From positions 124,001 to 188,000 of the forward strand of contig NZ_SLZZ01000001.1 of the NCBI RefSeq assembly GCF_004346165.1: 64,000 nt of DNA, given 5' to 3'. The stretch is from Muricomes intestini. Lineage in GTDB: Bacteria; Bacillota; Clostridia; Lachnospirales; Lachnospiraceae. Position numbers and translations under genes: made by a program. This document shows positions 26,150-34,301 of this stretch, one piece after another. The first letter of the stretch is position 1; the number at the start of each line of letters is the position of its first letter. The notes under the pieces are model-generated. The model searched no databases. It saw nothing but the letters and a program-made list of their open reading frames with translations, and was not told the origin of the DNA.

Positions 26150-27955
26150 ATGCAGACAACACAAATTGTAACCTTAATTGTAATTGGGCTGGGGATGTTT
26201 GCTGTCATCGGCTTCATTTCCCTGCTGGCACATTACTATACCTTAAACGGTATCAAATCCAAGACCGTAGGTGACGGTCAGCATGGTACCGCCCGTTTTG
26301 CCACAGAAAGTGAAATCAAACGGACATACGCCCATGTACCCTATAAGCCGGAGAAATGGCGGCGTGGGCAAAATCTGCCCGCCCTGCAGGGGCTTGTGGT
26401 GGGCTGCAAGCAGAAAGCAGGCGCTACCACTGCCTTGATTGATGACGGCGACATTCATTGCCTGATGATCGGTGCTGCCGGTGTAGGTAAAACCGCTAAT
26501 TTTCTCTACCCCAACATCGAATACGCCTGTGCATCCGGCATGAGCTTCCTCTGCACCGATACCAAGGGGGATCTGTTCCGCAATTACGCAGGCATTGCAA
26601 AGGATTACTACGGCTACAAAATATCGGTGCTGGATCTGCGTAACCCCACCCGCTCGGATGGCGATAACATCCTGCAGCTGGTCAACCGCTATATGGATGC
26701 CTATATGGAAAATCCGGAGAACCTCGCTTTAAAAGCCAAGGCTGAGAAGTATGCCAAGATTACCGCCAAGACCATTATCTCCAGCAGCGGCGAGGACTCG
26801 GCAAGCTATGGACAAAATGCGTTTTTCTATGATGCCGCCGAGGGTTTATTGACATCAGTAATCTTACTGATTGCGGAATACTGCCCTCCGGAGAAACGGC
26901 ACATCATATCGGTGTTTAAGATGATACAGGACTTGCTGGCTCCCTCGCCAGTGAAGAATAAAAGCCAGTTCCAGCTTCTGATGGATAAGCTTCCGTCTGA
27001 CCATAAGGCGAAATGGTTTGCGGGAGCCGCATTGAATACCGCTGACCAAGCGATGGCTTCTGTACTGTCCACAGCTATGTCAAGGCTCAATGCGTTTCTG
27101 GATTCGGAAATGGAGCAAATCCTGTGCTTTGACAGCTCTCTTGATACGGAAACCTTCTGTAAAGAAAAGTGTGCCATCTTTATCGTACTGCCAGAGGAAG
27201 ATAATACGAAATATTTTATGGTGTCGCTCTTCCTGCTGCAGCTCTACCGGGAGATGCTGACAGTCGCTGATGAATACGGCGGCAAGCTCCCCAACCGAGT
27301 GATGATATTCGCAGACGAAATCGGAACCATCCCTAAAATCCAGTCGATGGAGATGATGTTCTCCGCCGGCCGTTCCCGCCGCATCAGCATGGTACCCATC
27401 ATCCAATCCTTTGCCCAGCTTGAGAAAAACTACAGCAAGGAGGGTTCCGCTATCATCATCGACAACTGTCAGGATATTCTGTTCGGCGGTTTTGCCCCCA
27501 ACTCGGAAAGCGCCGATATTCTCTCTAAAGCCCTTGGCAATAAGACCGTTATGTCCGGTTCCATCAGCAGAGGGAAAAACGATCCAAGTCAGAGCCTGCA
27601 GATGATCCAGCGACCGCTGATGACACCGGATGAGCTGAAAACCCTGCCCAAAGGCAATTTTATTCTGGCCAAGACTGGCTGCTATCCCATGCGCACCAAG
27701 CTACCGTTGTTTCTTAAATGGGGCATCCGGTTTGAAAAGCCCTTTGAGATGGATGAACGAGCCGCCCGAAAGGTTCACTACGCTGACCGCTTCGAGCTGG
27801 AGCAGGAAATCCTCCAGCGAGGCTGTGCCTATGATGAGGATGCCTTTGCCGAGTTCCCAGAGCCACCCGGTGGCGACCGCAGCGGTGGATCTTTGCATAC
27901 TCCAGTGCAGGAACATGAGCCGGAGCCTCCTGCCATGCCTCTACGTACCGATTAG
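26150..27955 (+). CDS. VirD4/TraG-type coupling protein
   Basis: 601 residues. An N-terminal transmembrane helix (residues 6-27) precedes the ATPase domain with Walker A GAAGVGKT at residues 108-115 and the Walker B region VMIFADEIGTIPKIQSMEMMFSAGRSRRISMVPIIQS. It is of the type annotated as VirD4-like, CD1115 family, in clostridial elements. It links the relaxosome to the type IV channel. AAAGGAATT precedes the ATG. Confidence 0.92.
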   Translation: MQTTQIVTLIVIGLGMFAVIGFISLLAHYYTLNGIKSKTVGDGQHGTARFATESEIKRTYAHVPYKPEKWRRGQNLPALQGLVVGCKQKAGATTALIDDGDIHCLMIGAAGVGKTANFLYPNIEYACASGMSFLCTDTKGDLFRNYAGIAKDYYGYKISVLDLRNPTRSDGDNILQLVNRYMDAYMENPENLALKAKAEKYAKITAKTIISSSGEDSASYGQNAFFYDAAEGLLTSVILLIAEYCPPEKRHIISVFKMIQDLLAPSPVKNKSQFQLLMDKLPSDHKAKWFAGAALNTADQAMASVLSTAMSRLNAFLDSEMEQILCFDSSLDTETFCKEKCAIFIVLPEEDNTKYFMVSLFLLQLYREMLTVADEYGGKLPNRVMIFADEIGTIPKIQSMEMMFSAGRSRRISMVPIIQSFAQLEKNYSKEGSAIIIDNCQDILFGGFAPNSESADILSKALGNKTVMSGSISRGKNDPSQSLQMIQRPLMTPDELKTLPKGNFILAKTGCYPMRTKLPLFLKWGIRFEKPFEMDERAARKVHYADRFELEQEILQRGCAYDEDAFAEFPEPPGGDRSGGSLHTPVQEHEPEPPAMPLRTD

Positions 27956-27968
27956 GGGGTGTTCGTGA

Positions 27969-28223
27969 TTGAGCTATCTTTCCTCTCTCTACGCTGAAAA
28001 TGTCCCTCACCGTGCTGTGGTGGTGTACCGCTACCTGAAAGATCGGGCAAACAAGGACGGAACCTGTTATCCTTCCATAGGTACCATCGCCAATGACCTA
28101 AAGCTCTCACGCCGCACGGTGCAAAGAGCCATCGCTGACCTTGAAAAGACCGGGTACCTGCAAAAAGAACAGCGCTGGCGGGAAAACGGCGGAAAGAGTA
28201 GTTTACTGTTTACAGTGAAATGA
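27969..28223 (+). CDS. Small winged-helix DNA-binding protein
   Basis: 84 residues from a TTG start (no ATG is available; an AGGGGGTG site lies just upstream). The sequence YLKDRANKDGTCYPSIGTIANDLKLSRRTVQRAIADLEKTGYLQKEQRW is a full helix-turn-helix of the replication-initiator/phage-helix-turn-helix kind. It follows the coupling protein gene closely and may regulate transfer or bind element DNA. The downstream sequence is a structured oriT-like stretch. Confidence 0.7.
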   Translation: MSYLSSLYAENVPHRAVVVYRYLKDRANKDGTCYPSIGTIANDLKLSRRTVQRAIADLEKTGYLQKEQRWRENGGKSSLLFTVK

Positions 28224-28227
28224 AAAA

Positions 28228-28284
28228 ACACATACCTTGCCACCAAGGGAGTAGTGCGCCCTGTTGGCGGCATATGGTATGTGT
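28228..28284. other. Nested inverted repeat with TAGTGCGCCCT, second oriT-like candidate
   Basis: ACACATACC (28228-28236) pairs with GGTATGTGT (28276-28284), GCCACCAA (28239-28246) with TTGGCGGC (28264-28271, one mismatch), and GGG with CCC inside. TAGTGCGCCCT at 28252-28262 in the apical part closely resembles the AAGTGCGCCCT nick region of RSF1010/pIP501-type (MOBQ) origins. The relaxase here looks MOBP-like, which is a mismatch with that motif. It lies after the DNA-binding gene and could instead be a regulatory or replication site. Confidence 0.45.
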
Positions 28285-28397
28285 CATCATGACCTATGCA
28301 GTGAACCTTTCACTCTAAGGATTTCTTTAAACACAGAGAAAGAACAATATTGGGATAGAGATAACAATGACCATCCTTCCGAAAAGAAGATGGTCAC

Positions 28398-28721
28398 TTA
28401 CTTTGACTCCAGCATTGCTTTCGCCGTTGCGGTTATGATTTTAAGATCACGTTCATCGCATTGGGAGAGTAGCCGCATCAGCTGTTCTTTTTCATTCTCT
28501 GTATGTGGGTTTTTCGGGTAGAAAATATTGTCTGCAGGGATGTTCAGCACAAGAATGAGTTTACATAGCACCTCAAAGCTGGGCTGTTTATGTTCATTTT
28601 CCAGTGCCATGATATACCGACCCGTCACCCCGATCCGTTCGGCAAGCTCATCCTGTGTAAGATTGGCTGCTATTCTGGCCTGTTTGATGGTTGCTCCCAA
28701 ATTATTTAGAATAATATTCAC
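28398..28721 (-). CDS. XRE-family repressor
   Basis: 107 residues on the minus strand. The N-terminal XRE helix-turn-helix (TIKQARIAANLTQDELAERIGVTGRYIMALENEHKQPSFEVLCKL) is complete; a short helical tail follows. AGGAGGT lies just upstream of its start. It is divergent from the gene at 28884, and two CGT-ACG palindromes lie between them, so it likely represses that promoter and perhaps its own. Confidence 0.85.
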   Translation of the reverse strand: MNIILNNLGATIKQARIAANLTQDELAERIGVTGRYIMALENEHKQPSFEVLCKLILVLNIPADNIFYPKNPHTENEKEQLMRLLSQCDERDLKIITATAKAMLESK

Positions 28722-28786
28722 TTAACGTTCACCTCCTACACCATTTTACAGTTCGGGTAAAGAAAGCGGAACGTTTTGATAGTTCT

Positions 28787-28799
28787 CGTTTTATACGAA
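28787..28799. promoter_or_regulatory. Operator-like palindrome, distal copy
   Basis: TCGTTTTATACGA, an inverted repeat TCGT/ACGA, resembles the perfect palindrome at 28836-28849. Two copies between divergent genes suggest cooperative binding by the XRE repressor. Confidence 0.5.
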
Positions 28800-28826
28800 C
28801 AATAATAGAATATTAACATTTTTATC

Positions 28827-28855
28827 TTGATTTTCTTCGTTTAAACGAATACAAT
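28827..28855 (+). promoter_or_regulatory. Promoter with a perfect palindromic operator in its spacer
   Basis: TTGATT (28827-28832), 17 bases, then TACAAT (28850-28855) make a good sigma-A promoter for the excisionase-like gene at 28884. The whole spacer holds TTCGTTTAAACGAA (28836-28849), a perfect 14-bp palindrome, so a bound repressor would block RNA polymerase. Confidence 0.7.
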
Positions 28856-28883
28856 AAGATATATCATGAAAGGATTTAAGAAT

Positions 28884-29057
28884 ATGGAATACATAACTGT
28901 TCGGGAAGCTGCCGAAAAATGGGATATTACAGAGCGCTGGGTGCAGAAACTCTGTGAAGAAAATAGAGTTAAGGGTGCAGTGCGGTTCAGCCGAGTATGG
29001 ATGATACCAAAAAACGCGGAAAAGCCCTCTGATGGGCGGACGAAAGCGAATAAATAA
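28884..29057 (+). CDS. Excisionase-like helix-turn-helix protein
   Basis: 57 residues from ATG 28884 (AAAGGA upstream). MEYITVREAAEKWDITERWVQKLCEENRVKGAVRFSRVWMIP is a MerR/excisionase-like (HTH_17) DNA-binding unit. It is clearly related to the protein at 39226 (shared AAEKW-IT-R-VQ-LC and W-IP). It may direct recombination or regulate the element. The bacitracin cassette follows at 15 bases. Confidence 0.75.
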   Translation: MEYITVREAAEKWDITERWVQKLCEENRVKGAVRFSRVWMIPKNAEKPSDGRTKANK

Positions 29058-29071
29058 TAGGAGAATTATAT

Positions 29072-29686
29072 ATGGAATTTAACGAAAAACTACAACAGCT
29101 GCGGAAACAGAACGATATGACACAAGAACAGCTTGCGGAATTATTATATGTATCAAGAACAGCAATCTCGAAATGGGAAAACGGTAAAGGCTACCCAAAT
29201 ATAGAATCGCTAAAAAGTATATCAAAACTATTTTCGGTATCTATCGATGAATTGTTGTCCGGAGAAGAATTGATTACTCTTGCAGTTAACGAAAACCGTT
29301 CAAATATACATAAAATATTTGGTTTGATTAACGCCGCACTCGACTTGGCAGTTATTGCTTTTATTTTTTTACCGCTTTACGGCAAATCTGACGGTACATA
29401 CATTCATTCTGTAAACCTTTTTTCATTTACAGACACAACACCAATAAATCTTGCAATTTATTGGGCTGTTTTTACTATCATTATCGTATTTGGTATCGCT
29501 CAGTTCATATTTAGCTACATTGAAAAAGAAAAATGGCAAGGACTTTCTGCTAAATTTTCATTTATAATTGAAGCATTTTCTATCTGTTTCTTTGCTGCAG
29601 CAAAAGAGCCTTACGTAACTGCACTTTTGTTTATACAATTTCTAATAAAAGTGTTGCTTTTGAAAAAAAGCGCCCAGATGAAGTAA
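29072..29686 (+). CDS. bcrR: BcrR-like membrane-bound bacitracin-sensing regulator
   Basis: 204 residues. An XRE helix-turn-helix (residues 5-60, LRKQNDMTQEQLAELLYVSRTAISKWENGKGYPN) is followed by four hydrophobic helices (about residues 85-105, 120-145, 160-175 and 180-198). This is the architecture and length of BcrR, a one-component membrane sensor that activates bcrABD in enterococci. It lies directly upstream of the ABC transporter and UppP genes. AT-rich like the rest of the cassette. Confidence 0.82.
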   Translation: MEFNEKLQQLRKQNDMTQEQLAELLYVSRTAISKWENGKGYPNIESLKSISKLFSVSIDELLSGEELITLAVNENRSNIHKIFGLINAALDLAVIAFIFLPLYGKSDGTYIHSVNLFSFTDTTPINLAIYWAVFTIIIVFGIAQFIFSYIEKEKWQGLSAKFSFIIEAFSICFFAAAKEPYVTALLFIQFLIKVLLLKKSAQMK

Positions 29687-29710
29687 AAAAGTTATAAACC
29701 CTTGAAAATA

Positions 29711-29743
29711 AGCCTTTGACACGAAAAGTGTCAGGGCTTTTTT
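29711..29743 (+). promoter_or_regulatory. GACA-N7-TGTC site overlapping a terminator-like hairpin
   Basis: GACACGAAAAGTGTC at 29718-29732 fits GACA(N7)TGTC, which I recall as the BcrR operator described in Enterococcus faecalis. The same bases form a hairpin (AGCC-TTGACAC/GTGTCA-GGCT) followed by TTTTTT, so the site may also end the bcrR message. Only one perfect copy is seen before the transporter genes; no clear -10 box could be assigned. Confidence 0.55.
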
Positions 29744-29844
29744 CTGTTGTGATGATAGGTTTCTTGCCTCTTTCCGCATTTGACCGGATAATAAAATTGC
29801 AGTCTGGCATAGACAGCAATAAATAAAAAGAAGGGAAGATGTGT

Positions 29845-30762
29845 ATGGAACATATTATTGAAACGAAAAATCTAACAAAACAATACGGAACATCTACCGT
29901 TGTTAATAATTTCAATCTTCACGTGCCTAAGGGTAAAATCTATGGTCTCCTCGGCAGAAATGGAGCCGGAAAAACTACCACAATGAAAATGATATTACAA
30001 CTTGTGAAGCCAACGGCAGGAACAATCCGATTGTTTGGAATGGATTTCAGAGAAAACGAACATAGCATTTATCGAAAAGTAGGCTCAATTATTGAAACTC
30101 CGGGGTTTTATCATAATTTGACCGCCTATGAAAACCTGCAGATTTTAGGACGCTTAAGAGGACAGGAAAATGAAACAGAGATATATAAAGCGTTAGAAAT
30201 AGTTGGACTTCAAAAGGAGTATAAAAAACCCTTTGGCAACTATTCTTTGGGAATGAAGCAGCGCCTTGGGATTGCTGCTGCAATTATGCACCAACCGGAG
30301 CTTCTTATTCTTGATGAACCAATTAACGGTCTTGACCCAATTGGTATATCAGAAATACGATCATTATTTTCGGCACTAAGTTGCGATAAAGGAACGACTA
30401 TTTTAATCTCCAGCCACGTTTTAAGTGAAATTGAGCAAATTGCAGATTTCATAGGTGTGATGCACGAAGGGCGCTTGATTGAGGAAGTGAATATGGCTGA
30501 ACTACACAAACGAAAACGCAGATATATTGAATTTGAGTTATCTGATATAACTGTTGCTTTAAATTTATTAGAAAGTAAATATCAGATTACAGATTGTTCG
30601 GTACATGGCAGTACAATCAAAATCTTTGACTGCACTTATAACCTTGGAGAAATTAATCGTACATTTGTGGAAAACGGTTTGCTTGTAACAAAGATTGGTC
30701 AAAGCAAAGAAAACTTAGAGGATTATTTTTCGAAACTGATTGGAGGTAGTGGTATTGCTTAA
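29845..30762 (+). CDS. bcrA: Bacitracin-resistance ABC transporter ATPase (BcrA-like)
   Basis: 305 residues. Walker [10 protein letters not shown], the signature [12 protein letters not shown], Walker [14 protein letters not shown] and the H-loop SSHVLSE are all present, with a BcrA/NatA-type C-terminal extension. ATG 29845 is 6 bases after GGGAAG. Together with the permease and UppP genes it matches the BcrABD bacitracin resistance system; related transporters handle lantibiotics, so the drug is inferred from context. Confidence 0.85.
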   Translation: MEHIIETKNLTKQYGTSTVVNNFNLHVPKGKIYGLLGRNGAGKTTTMKMILQLVKPTAGTIRLFGMDFRENEHSIYRKVGSIIETPGFYHNLTAYENLQILGRLRGQENETEIYKALEIVGLQKEYKKPFGNYSLGMKQRLGIAAAIMHQPELLILDEPINGLDPIGISEIRSLFSALSCDKGTTILISSHVLSEIEQIADFIGVMHEGRLIEEVNMAELHKRKRRYIEFELSDITVALNLLESKYQITDCSVHGSTIKIFDCTYNLGEINRTFVENGLLVTKIGQSKENLEDYFSKLIGGSGIA

Positions 30763-31504
30763 TCTGATTACTTGTGAATTATTAAAGCTGAAGCATTCAA
30801 AGATGGTGCTTTTAAGTGTTTTAGGTGTCTTGGCTACACCATGCATGATGCTGGCCGGAGCATTGCAGATGCATTTTGAAGATCCTAATAAAATTTTCAC
30901 CTTGGCTGACATCTACGATAACAGTCTGGTTTATGCGATGCTGCTCATTAACTTTATAGTTTATGTGACAGTAACTGCCTATTTATTCAGTCGTGAGTAT
31001 AGTGAAAACACGTTGAAAACGCTGTTGCCAATACCTGTTTCACGAACAGCTTTTATTGTAGGAAAATTTCTTGTCCTATTTCTCTGGATTATGCTATTGA
31101 CGGTTGTTACATGGGCAGGTATTCTTGCTTTGTTCTCAGTCTATCATGTTATATTTGGTATGCACAGTTTCAGTCTTAACGTTGCAGGGCTCTGGCTTTT
31201 AAAGTTTCTCCTTGGAAATATACTCATGTTTTTCACCCTATCCCCTTTTGCTTTTATTGCCCAAAAAACAAAAGGTCTGGTGGTGCCGATGATTGCTTCG
31301 GCAGTGGTTGTTATGAGTAGCGCAGCACTTTCCAATCAAGATATGGGAGCATTGTTTCCATGGACAGCAACCTATTTTTTAATGGACGGAAGGTTGGAAA
31401 GTATTGGATATCCAATTCCTTTATCAATTGCAATCATCTTTGCAATAAGTGTAGTTGGACTGCTTGCAACATTTAGATATTTCAAAGGGGAGGATTTAAA
31501 ATAA
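30755..31504 (+). CDS. bcrB: Bacitracin-resistance ABC transporter permease (BcrB-like)
   Basis: 249 residues from a TTG start at 30755, 8 bases after GGAGG, overlapping the end of bcrA by 8 bases. Six hydrophobic helices and the motif [33 protein letters not shown] are typical of ABC-2 permeases of the BcrB/NatB type. It would form the membrane half of the transporter. Confidence 0.8.
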   Translation: MLNLITCELLKLKHSKMVLLSVLGVLATPCMMLAGALQMHFEDPNKIFTLADIYDNSLVYAMLLINFIVYVTVTAYLFSREYSENTLKTLLPIPVSRTAFIVGKFLVLFLWIMLLTVVTWAGILALFSVYHVIFGMHSFSLNVAGLWLLKFLLGNILMFFTLSPFAFIAQKTKGLVVPMIASAVVVMSSAALSNQDMGALFPWTATYFLMDGRLESIGYPIPLSIAIIFAISVVGLLATFRYFKGEDLK

Positions 31505-32349
31505 TGGAACTAAATTTTATAGAAATTCTCAAGGTCATTTTCCTTGGTATCGTGGAAGGAATCACAGAATGGTTACCAATCAGCAGTACCGGACATATGT
31601 TGCTTGTCGACGAATTAATTACTCTAAATATGAGTGAAGCGTTTAAGGAAATGTTCTTTGTAGTGATACAGCTTGGAGCGATTTTAGCGGTTGTAGTAAG
31701 GTTTTGGAACGAGATGTTTCCATTCCAGTTCAAAGATAAAACTCAGCCGATTGTAAAAAAGGACACTTTTTCGCTCTGGTTTAAGGTGGTCGTCGCCTGT
31801 ATTCCAGGGGCTATTGTAACCCTCCTCTTTGATGACTATATTGAAGCACATTTCCATACCCCGGTTGTGATTGCCTCAACCTTAATTTTATATGGTATTG
31901 CATTTATTGTAATTGAAGTATGGAATAAAAAACGCGTGCCAAGCATACGCCACTTATCCGATATTACCTATAAAACTGCCTTGATAATTGGATTGTTTCA
32001 GGTGCTATCCATTATCCCCGGCACATCACGATCCGGTGCAACCATTGTCGGTGCATTACTAATTGGTGTGTCAAGAGTTGCAGCAGCAGAATTTACTTTT
32101 TTCCTTGCTGTACCTGTGATGTTTGGGCTAAGTGCACTGAAAATATTAAAATTTGGGTTTGCTTTTACAGGTATAGAAACCCTAACGCTGGGGCTTGGCA
32201 TGACGGTAGCATTTTTAGTGTCAGTACTTGTAATCAAATTTTTGATGAGTTATATCAAAAAACATGACTTTAAGGTATTTGGTTGGTATCGAATTTTGAT
32301 CGGAATAATTGTATTTCTTTATTTTGGGTTTGGTACATTTATTAGATGA
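31504..32349 (+). CDS. bcrD: Undecaprenyl-diphosphatase (UppP/BacA, BcrD-like)
   Basis: 281 residues, polytopic. Both BacA motifs are present: GIVEGITEWLPISSTGHMLL near the N-terminus and PGTSRSGATI at residues about 176-185. The enzyme regenerates undecaprenyl phosphate, the carrier sequestered by bacitracin, and so adds resistance. Its ATG overlaps the permease stop, and the order bcrR-bcrA-bcrB-bcrD matches the enterococcal operon. It could also act as an ordinary uppP. Confidence 0.9.
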   Translation: MELNFIEILKVIFLGIVEGITEWLPISSTGHMLLVDELITLNMSEAFKEMFFVVIQLGAILAVVVRFWNEMFPFQFKDKTQPIVKKDTFSLWFKVVVACIPGAIVTLLFDDYIEAHFHTPVVIASTLILYGIAFIVIEVWNKKRVPSIRHLSDITYKTALIIGLFQVLSIIPGTSRSGATIVGALLIGVSRVAAAEFTFFLAVPVMFGLSALKILKFGFAFTGIETLTLGLGMTVAFLVSVLVIKFLMSYIKKHDFKVFGWYRILIGIIVFLYFGFGTFIR

Positions 32350-32476
32350 ACATTAGGGGTTGGGCGATAGCTCCAAACATATATTTCTGTGTATCTTTGT
32401 GTATTATAGGAACTCACTATTAAATCCCTATGATTTAAAATCTATTAATTTTAAATCAGCATAAATAGCAAGTATC

Positions 32477-32516
32477 ACCCGCCGAATAAAAAAAACGGCG
32501 CTTTGGCGGGTCTTTC
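32477..32516 (+). terminator. Terminator after the bcr cassette
   Basis: ACCCGCC (32477-32483) pairs with GGCGGGT (32505-32511) across a loop with an A-run, followed by CTTTCT. It is about 130 bases beyond the bcrD stop. Confidence 0.55.
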
Positions 32517-32539
32517 TCTATGCCCGGATCTTCTAAAGC

Positions 32540-32574
32540 AACCCTCCAAACCCGTGAAGTTTGGGGGGGTTTTT
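32540..32574 (+). terminator. Strong intrinsic terminator
   Basis: AACCCTCCAAAC and GTTTGGGGGGGTT form a long stem around CCGTGAA, followed by TTTT. The second terminator in 70 bases, giving firm insulation of the following regulatory gene. Confidence 0.75.
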
Positions 32575-32747
32575 CATGTGTTGGTCAATGCATACCGCAC
32601 CGCTGCGCATCTGCTGCAGCGACATTAGGTTATCTACATAACCCATATTTACATAGGTGATTCGTTAAAAAAAGCCTATATTTCTCAACGGAGAAGTATG
32701 CCTATCAATACGAACCAACAGAACAGATAAAACATGAATTAATGTAT

Positions 32748-32792
32748 AAGAGCGTACAAACGGACTTTTTTGTCTGTGGGTATGCTCTTTTT
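32748..32792 (+). terminator. Hairpin in the leader of the sigma-factor-like gene
   Basis: AAGAGCGTAC at 32748 pairs with GTATGCTCTT (one G-U) with an inner ACGGAC-GTCTGT-like stem, followed by TTTTTG. It lies about 90 bases before the ATG at 32880 and could terminate or attenuate that message. Confidence 0.5.
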
Positions 32793-32879
32793 GTTTTCCA
32801 CCGCATAACGCCTCGGTGCCGGTCACCGCCTCTTGTCCTTCGTTTTCAATCACATTTTGAAAATTTGGAGGACAAGCAT

Positions 32880-33293
32880 ATGTCAGAGAACAAAAAATAT
32901 ACAATCGTAGTAAAACGGCAGCGTGTAGAGGTTAGCGAGGCCGTCTACCGTGCCTATCATAAAGAGCGGGAAGCGGAGCGTTATCAGAGTAAGCTTAGCC
33001 GCCAGAACGAGTTGTCGCTGGAACGCTTCAGGGAGGACGGTGTCAATGTTGATTACCTTATTGTCCGTGTTCAACCAGACATCGTGGACGAGCTCATTCA
33101 TCAGGAACAGATGGAGGCACTGTGGCTTGCTCTTCAATCCTTACCGGAGGATGAACGGTTCCTCATTGACGAACTGTTTTTCAATGGCAAAAGCGAGCGG
33201 GAGCTTTCCGCAATAATTTCTGCACCGCAAAAGACCATTAACGACAGGAAAAAAAGAATCCTGCTTAAACTACGCAAATTGATAGAAAATTAA
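32880..33293 (+). CDS. Sigma-70-like regulatory protein of the element
   Basis: 137 residues from ATG 32880 after GGAGG. The N-terminal part (KKYTIVVKRQRVEVSEAVYRAYHKEREAERYQ) and the C-terminal region LPEDERFLIDELFFNGKSERELSAIISAPQKTINDRKKRILLKLRKLI, a sigma-region-4-like helix-turn-helix, match element-borne sigma-like proteins such as those of Tn916-type and vanB-type ICEs. It may control excision or transfer genes. Confidence 0.75.
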   Translation: MSENKKYTIVVKRQRVEVSEAVYRAYHKEREAERYQSKLSRQNELSLERFREDGVNVDYLIVRVQPDIVDELIHQEQMEALWLALQSLPEDERFLIDELFFNGKSERELSAIISAPQKTINDRKKRILLKLRKLIEN

Positions 33294-33302
33294 CCCGCTC
33301 AA

Positions 33303-33341
33303 CCCCCTCACTTTTTCCTTTATAGAAGTGAGGGGGATTTT
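33303..33341 (+). terminator. Perfect 11-bp intrinsic terminator
   Basis: CCCCCTCACTT (33303-33313) pairs with AAGTGAGGGGG (33326-33336), then ATTTT. It ends the sigma-like gene 10 bases after its stop codon and separates it from the structured region that follows. Confidence 0.85.
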
Positions 33342-33349
33342 CTATCTCT

Positions 33350-33790
33350 CTCGTGTTCCTTGAAAAACACCGAGCTATTCGGTCATATCCAGCAGCTTAA
33401 ATACGTTAGCTGTTCAGCTCCGATGAGGGGAAAGCGGCTTTGGAGGACACGCTAAGACCATCTGCGGATAGGTCAGAGCTATTCGTCAACACGATAGCAT
33501 CAAAGGTGCCGAGCGAGAAATGCCCGTCCGAGAAGCAATCTGTGGTGGATTGCCCTGCCATGACCTGAACAGCCTACAATGATACTTCTGCATAGCCACA
33601 GACATCGCAATGGGTGCAGCCGCCGGAGAACCCGGCGGGGGTGAGAGTCCCATGACGGCCGCAAGCCACGGCTGGTTTAAGCTGACTGCCCAAAGGACGG
33701 AATCGTCCTTAACCGCAGGCACTTTGCCTGTGGTGTTCTGCTTCGGGAAGTAGTGTCGAATAGAAGCAGCAGAAAACGAAGAACAAGAGT
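33350..33790 (+). ncRNA. Candidate long structured non-coding RNA
   Basis: About 440 bases without coding support but dense in stems: ACCGA/TCGGT, CAGCT/AGCTG, CTGTGG (near 33550) with CCACAG (near 33595), CCGCCGG-AGAAC-CCGGCGG, AAGGACG-GAAT-CGTCCTT, ACCGCAGGCA-CTT-TGCCTGTGGT, and CTGCTTC/GAAGCAG. GGTGAGAGTCCC in the middle recalls both group II domain I and HEARO/OMEGA-type RNAs, but no reverse transcriptase or HNH/IscB gene is attached. The strand is assumed from the flanking genes. Class unknown. Confidence 0.45.
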
Positions 33791-33793
33791 TTT

Positions 33794-33876
33794 GTTATAT
33801 CAGAAACTATGAGGACAGCCGCCCTGCGGGTAAACCCGGTCACAATCGGCGGCTGTCCTTATCCTTGTGATATAAC
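33794..33876. repeat. Long two-tier perfect hairpin before the toxin gene
   Basis: GTTATATCA (33794-33802) pairs with TGATATAAC (33868-33876), and inside it GGACAGCCGCC (33813-33823) pairs with GGCGGCTGTCC (33848-33858), with a small CGGGT-ACCCG stem at the tip. No T-run follows. It lies about 30 bases before the MazF-like start and may be a leader structure, a protein-binding site or part of the RNA just upstream. Confidence 0.7.
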
Positions 33877-33905
33877 ACTGATTTCACAAAAAGGAGGAAT
33901 GAGAA

Positions 33906-34286
33906 ATGCGTATTTATAAAGGCGATATGTTCTACGCTGATTTAACTCCGGTCGTAGGCTGTGAGCAGGGCGGCATCCGACCGGTACTGATTATCCAAAA
34001 TGATATTGGAAACCGCTACAGTCCCACCGTTATCGTGGCCGCTATCACCAGCCGCACCGAAAAAAACCACCTGCCCACCCATATCCAACTGTGCAGCCAG
34101 CAGTATGGGCTGCGGCAGAATTCCCTTGTGCTTTTGGAGCAGGTGCGAACCATTGACCGTTCCCGCTTGCGTGAGTACATAGGCCATTTGAGCGAACCAC
34201 AGATGCAGCAGGTCAATGAAGCCTTAGCCGTAAGCTTCGGTCTGGATGCCCTGCTGCCGGAACCGCAAATGAGCCTGAGCTTGTAA
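33906..34286 (+). CDS. MazF/PemK-family toxin-like protein without a visible antitoxin
   Basis: 126 residues. RIYKGDMFYADLTPVVGCEQGGIRPVLIIQND and VIVAAITSR match the MazF/PemK fold, with the conserved Gly-Arg-Pro-Val loop; the family cuts mRNA at short sequences. AAAGGAGG precedes the ATG. No MazE-like gene lies upstream; instead there are about 560 non-coding bases. The downstream gene is a resolvase-like protein. It may be a repurposed regulator, or its antitoxin may be elsewhere. Confidence 0.82.
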   Translation: MRIYKGDMFYADLTPVVGCEQGGIRPVLIIQNDIGNRYSPTVIVAAITSRTEKNHLPTHIQLCSQQYGLRQNSLVLLEQVRTIDRSRLREYIGHLSEPQMQQVNEALAVSFGLDALLPEPQMSLSL

Positions 34287-34301
34287 AAGGAGGTATTTTT
34301 T

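Larger units (their letters stand above)
32350..32879. other. 530-base non-coding spacer with terminators
   Basis: Apart from the three hairpins listed separately, nothing with coding support is seen between the bcrD stop and the sigma-factor-like gene; open frames here lack ribosome binding sites. The change from AT-rich to mixed sequence near 32470 probably marks the right end of the acquired bacitracin cassette. Confidence 0.6.

Noticed and set aside
33350-33790. Second group II intron
   Set aside because: GGTGAGAGTCCC recalls domain I, but no reverse transcriptase, no convincing domain V and no exon pairing were found.
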